6,650 bases of DNA from CAWUIH01 sp963922495. Its GTDB lineage: Bacteria; Pseudomonadota; Gammaproteobacteria; Coxiellales; Coxiellaceae. Positions 6,241-6,650 of the stretch are shown in pieces. The notes beneath the pieces are model-generated. The model did no database searches. It had not been told where the DNA came from and saw only the letters and a program-made list of their open reading frames with translations. The stretch spans positions 1-6,650 of the forward strand of contig CAWUIH010000076.1 of assembly GCA_963922495.1 (NCBI GenBank). Reading direction: 5' to 3'. Within the stretch, counting starts at the first letter, position 1. Each line of letters starts with the position of its first letter. The translations under genes and the position numbers were made by a program.

Positions 6241-6249
6241 ATTGTACCA
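6241..6249 (-). promoter_or_regulatory. Candidate extended -10 promoter for the chaperone operon
   Basis: On the minus strand the sequence reads TGGTACAAT, an extended -10 element (TGN plus TACAAT, five of six matches to TATAAT). No good -35 lies 16-18 bases upstream, which extended -10 promoters can tolerate. Transcription would begin near 6234, about 90 bases before the preferred start. I found neither a heat-shock sigma-32 pattern (CTTGAA with CCCCAT) nor a CIRCE element, so the operon is not obviously heat-inducible. Confidence 0.4.
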
Positions 6250-6311
6250 CACTATAATAAAAAGGGAATGTCAGGGCCTACGCACGAAAACCGTTTAATC
6301 TGGAATTAATA

Positions 6312-6326
6312 CTTTTTTCAAAAAAG
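6312..6326. repeat. Perfect A/T inverted repeat
   Basis: CTTTTTT (6312-6318) and AAAAAAG (6320-6326) flank a single base; AAAAA and TTTTT tracts follow at 6334-6349. On the minus strand this could end transcription from a gene further right, or it may simply be bent A-tract DNA upstream of the promoter. The stem is too AT-rich and its loop too short to call a terminator. Confidence 0.35.
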
Positions 6327-6331
6327 CTTGG

Positions 6332-6600
6332 TTAAAAAAAGTTCTTTTTGGTCGAGTCACGCTTGTGTGTCTCGGAAAAGTCTTCGTTACGATATGCCTT
6401 GAGTAGCAAGTAGCGATAAGTAGACGCTTTCATCCATTGATTGGCAATGGTTCAGCGGCTGATGCCTTTTTCCCTCTAACACTAAAACCATCGCATGGGC
6501 TCAATACCCATCAGCAAATTCCAGGCCTTTTTGCCCGGAGGCGTTGACTGAAAGTTATAACGCACATCAGTATCGCATCCATTGGAACAGGTATGCTGGG
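6332..6600 (-). pseudogene. Possible decayed reading frame, unidentified
   Basis: One minus-strand frame reads protein-like for about 90 codons but is broken by three stops close together near the middle (two TAG near 6480, one TGA at 6452-6454). The upstream part includes CDTDVRYNFQSTPPGKKAWN and LLMGIEPMRWF. The downstream part has an ATG at 6433 and runs YRYLLLKAYRNEDFSETHKR to a TAA at 6332-6334. No family is recognised. It could be a transposase or other gene remnant, or chance; the call is weak. Confidence 0.2.
6434..6450. repeat. Perfect 6-5-6 inverted repeat
   Basis: CCATTG (6434-6439) and CAATGG (6445-6450) flank ATTGG. With the hairpins at 6495-6511 (ATGGG/CCCAT) and 6598-6611 (GGGTT/AACCC) it makes a run of short stems, of unknown role. 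Confidence 0.4.
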
Positions 6601-6615
6601 TTTAGTAACCCGGCC

Positions 6616-6647
6616 TGGCCCCACTTAGTAATTTAAATTGGCCCCAC
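6616..6647. repeat. Two direct TGGCCCCAC repeats at the window edge
   Basis: TGGCCCCAC occurs at 6616-6624 and 6639-6647, 23 bases apart, about two helical turns. Repeated short sites of this kind near an end occur in IS21-family insertion sequences as transposase-binding sites, and the GGCCCC motif is in keeping with that. The rest of the element would lie outside the window, so this is only a suggestion. Confidence 0.3.
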
Positions 6648-6650
6648 CTT

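Larger units (their letters stand above)
6167..6650. other. Upstream region of the operon and right window edge
   Basis: No convincing complete gene lies in these 484 bases. In order, it holds the operon promoter candidate (6241-6249), AT-rich inverted repeats (6312-6350), a possible decayed minus-strand reading frame (6332-6600), three perfect short hairpins (6434-6450, 6495-6511, 6598-6611) and two TGGCCCCAC repeats at the edge. I saw no tRNA-like fold. Confidence 0.6.

Noticed and set aside
6167..6360. Heat-shock (sigma-32) promoter or CIRCE operator for the chaperone operon
   Set aside because: No CTTGAA/CCCCAT pair at the right spacing and no TTAGCACTC-type inverted repeat was found.

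Overview
The window holds one compact operon on the minus strand (about 6145 down to 914), a separate small minus-strand gene at the left (194-616), and three intergenic stretches. The proteins are bacterial. Base composition is moderately AT-rich and the Shine-Dalgarno sites are normal. The gene types would fit a Gram-negative, probably gammaproteobacterial, host, but I cannot name a genus from this sequence alone.

Operon, in transcription order: a large alpha-solenoid/TPR-like protein with a very basic N-terminus (3914-6145); a very small J-domain-like protein whose HPD motif reads SPE (3586-3894); a GrpE-like nucleotide exchange factor (2943-3599); a DnaK-like Hsp70 of 581 residues (1201-2946); and a 96-residue zinc-ribbon protein (914-1204). 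The last four genes are joined by overlaps of 14, 4 and 4 bases, and the first is 19 bases from the second, so they are almost certainly co-transcribed and translationally coupled. This is a complete Hsp70 kit (ATPase, exchange factor, J-like partner) with two extra proteins that may set its substrate or location. All components are divergent from the housekeeping DnaK-DnaJ-GrpE machine, so I read it as an accessory, specialised chaperone system. Its client is not visible in the sequence.

Left part: bases 2-112 may be the tail of a plus-strand gene entering from outside the window (weak). It is followed by a hairpin at 134-165 that could end transcription of the convergent minus-strand gene at 194-616. 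That gene encodes a DUF1640/CCDC90-type coiled-coil protein with one C-terminal membrane helix. Its upstream region has a plausible sigma-70 promoter with a perfect 15-base palindrome between the -35 and -10 boxes.

Between that gene and the operon end there is a pair of 32-base direct repeats 76 bases apart. The inner one encodes the last codons of the zinc-ribbon gene. The right end (6167-6650) holds the probable operon promoter, AT-rich inverted repeats, a possible decayed minus-strand reading frame, and two TGGCCCCAC repeats at the very edge that could be the end of an insertion sequence.
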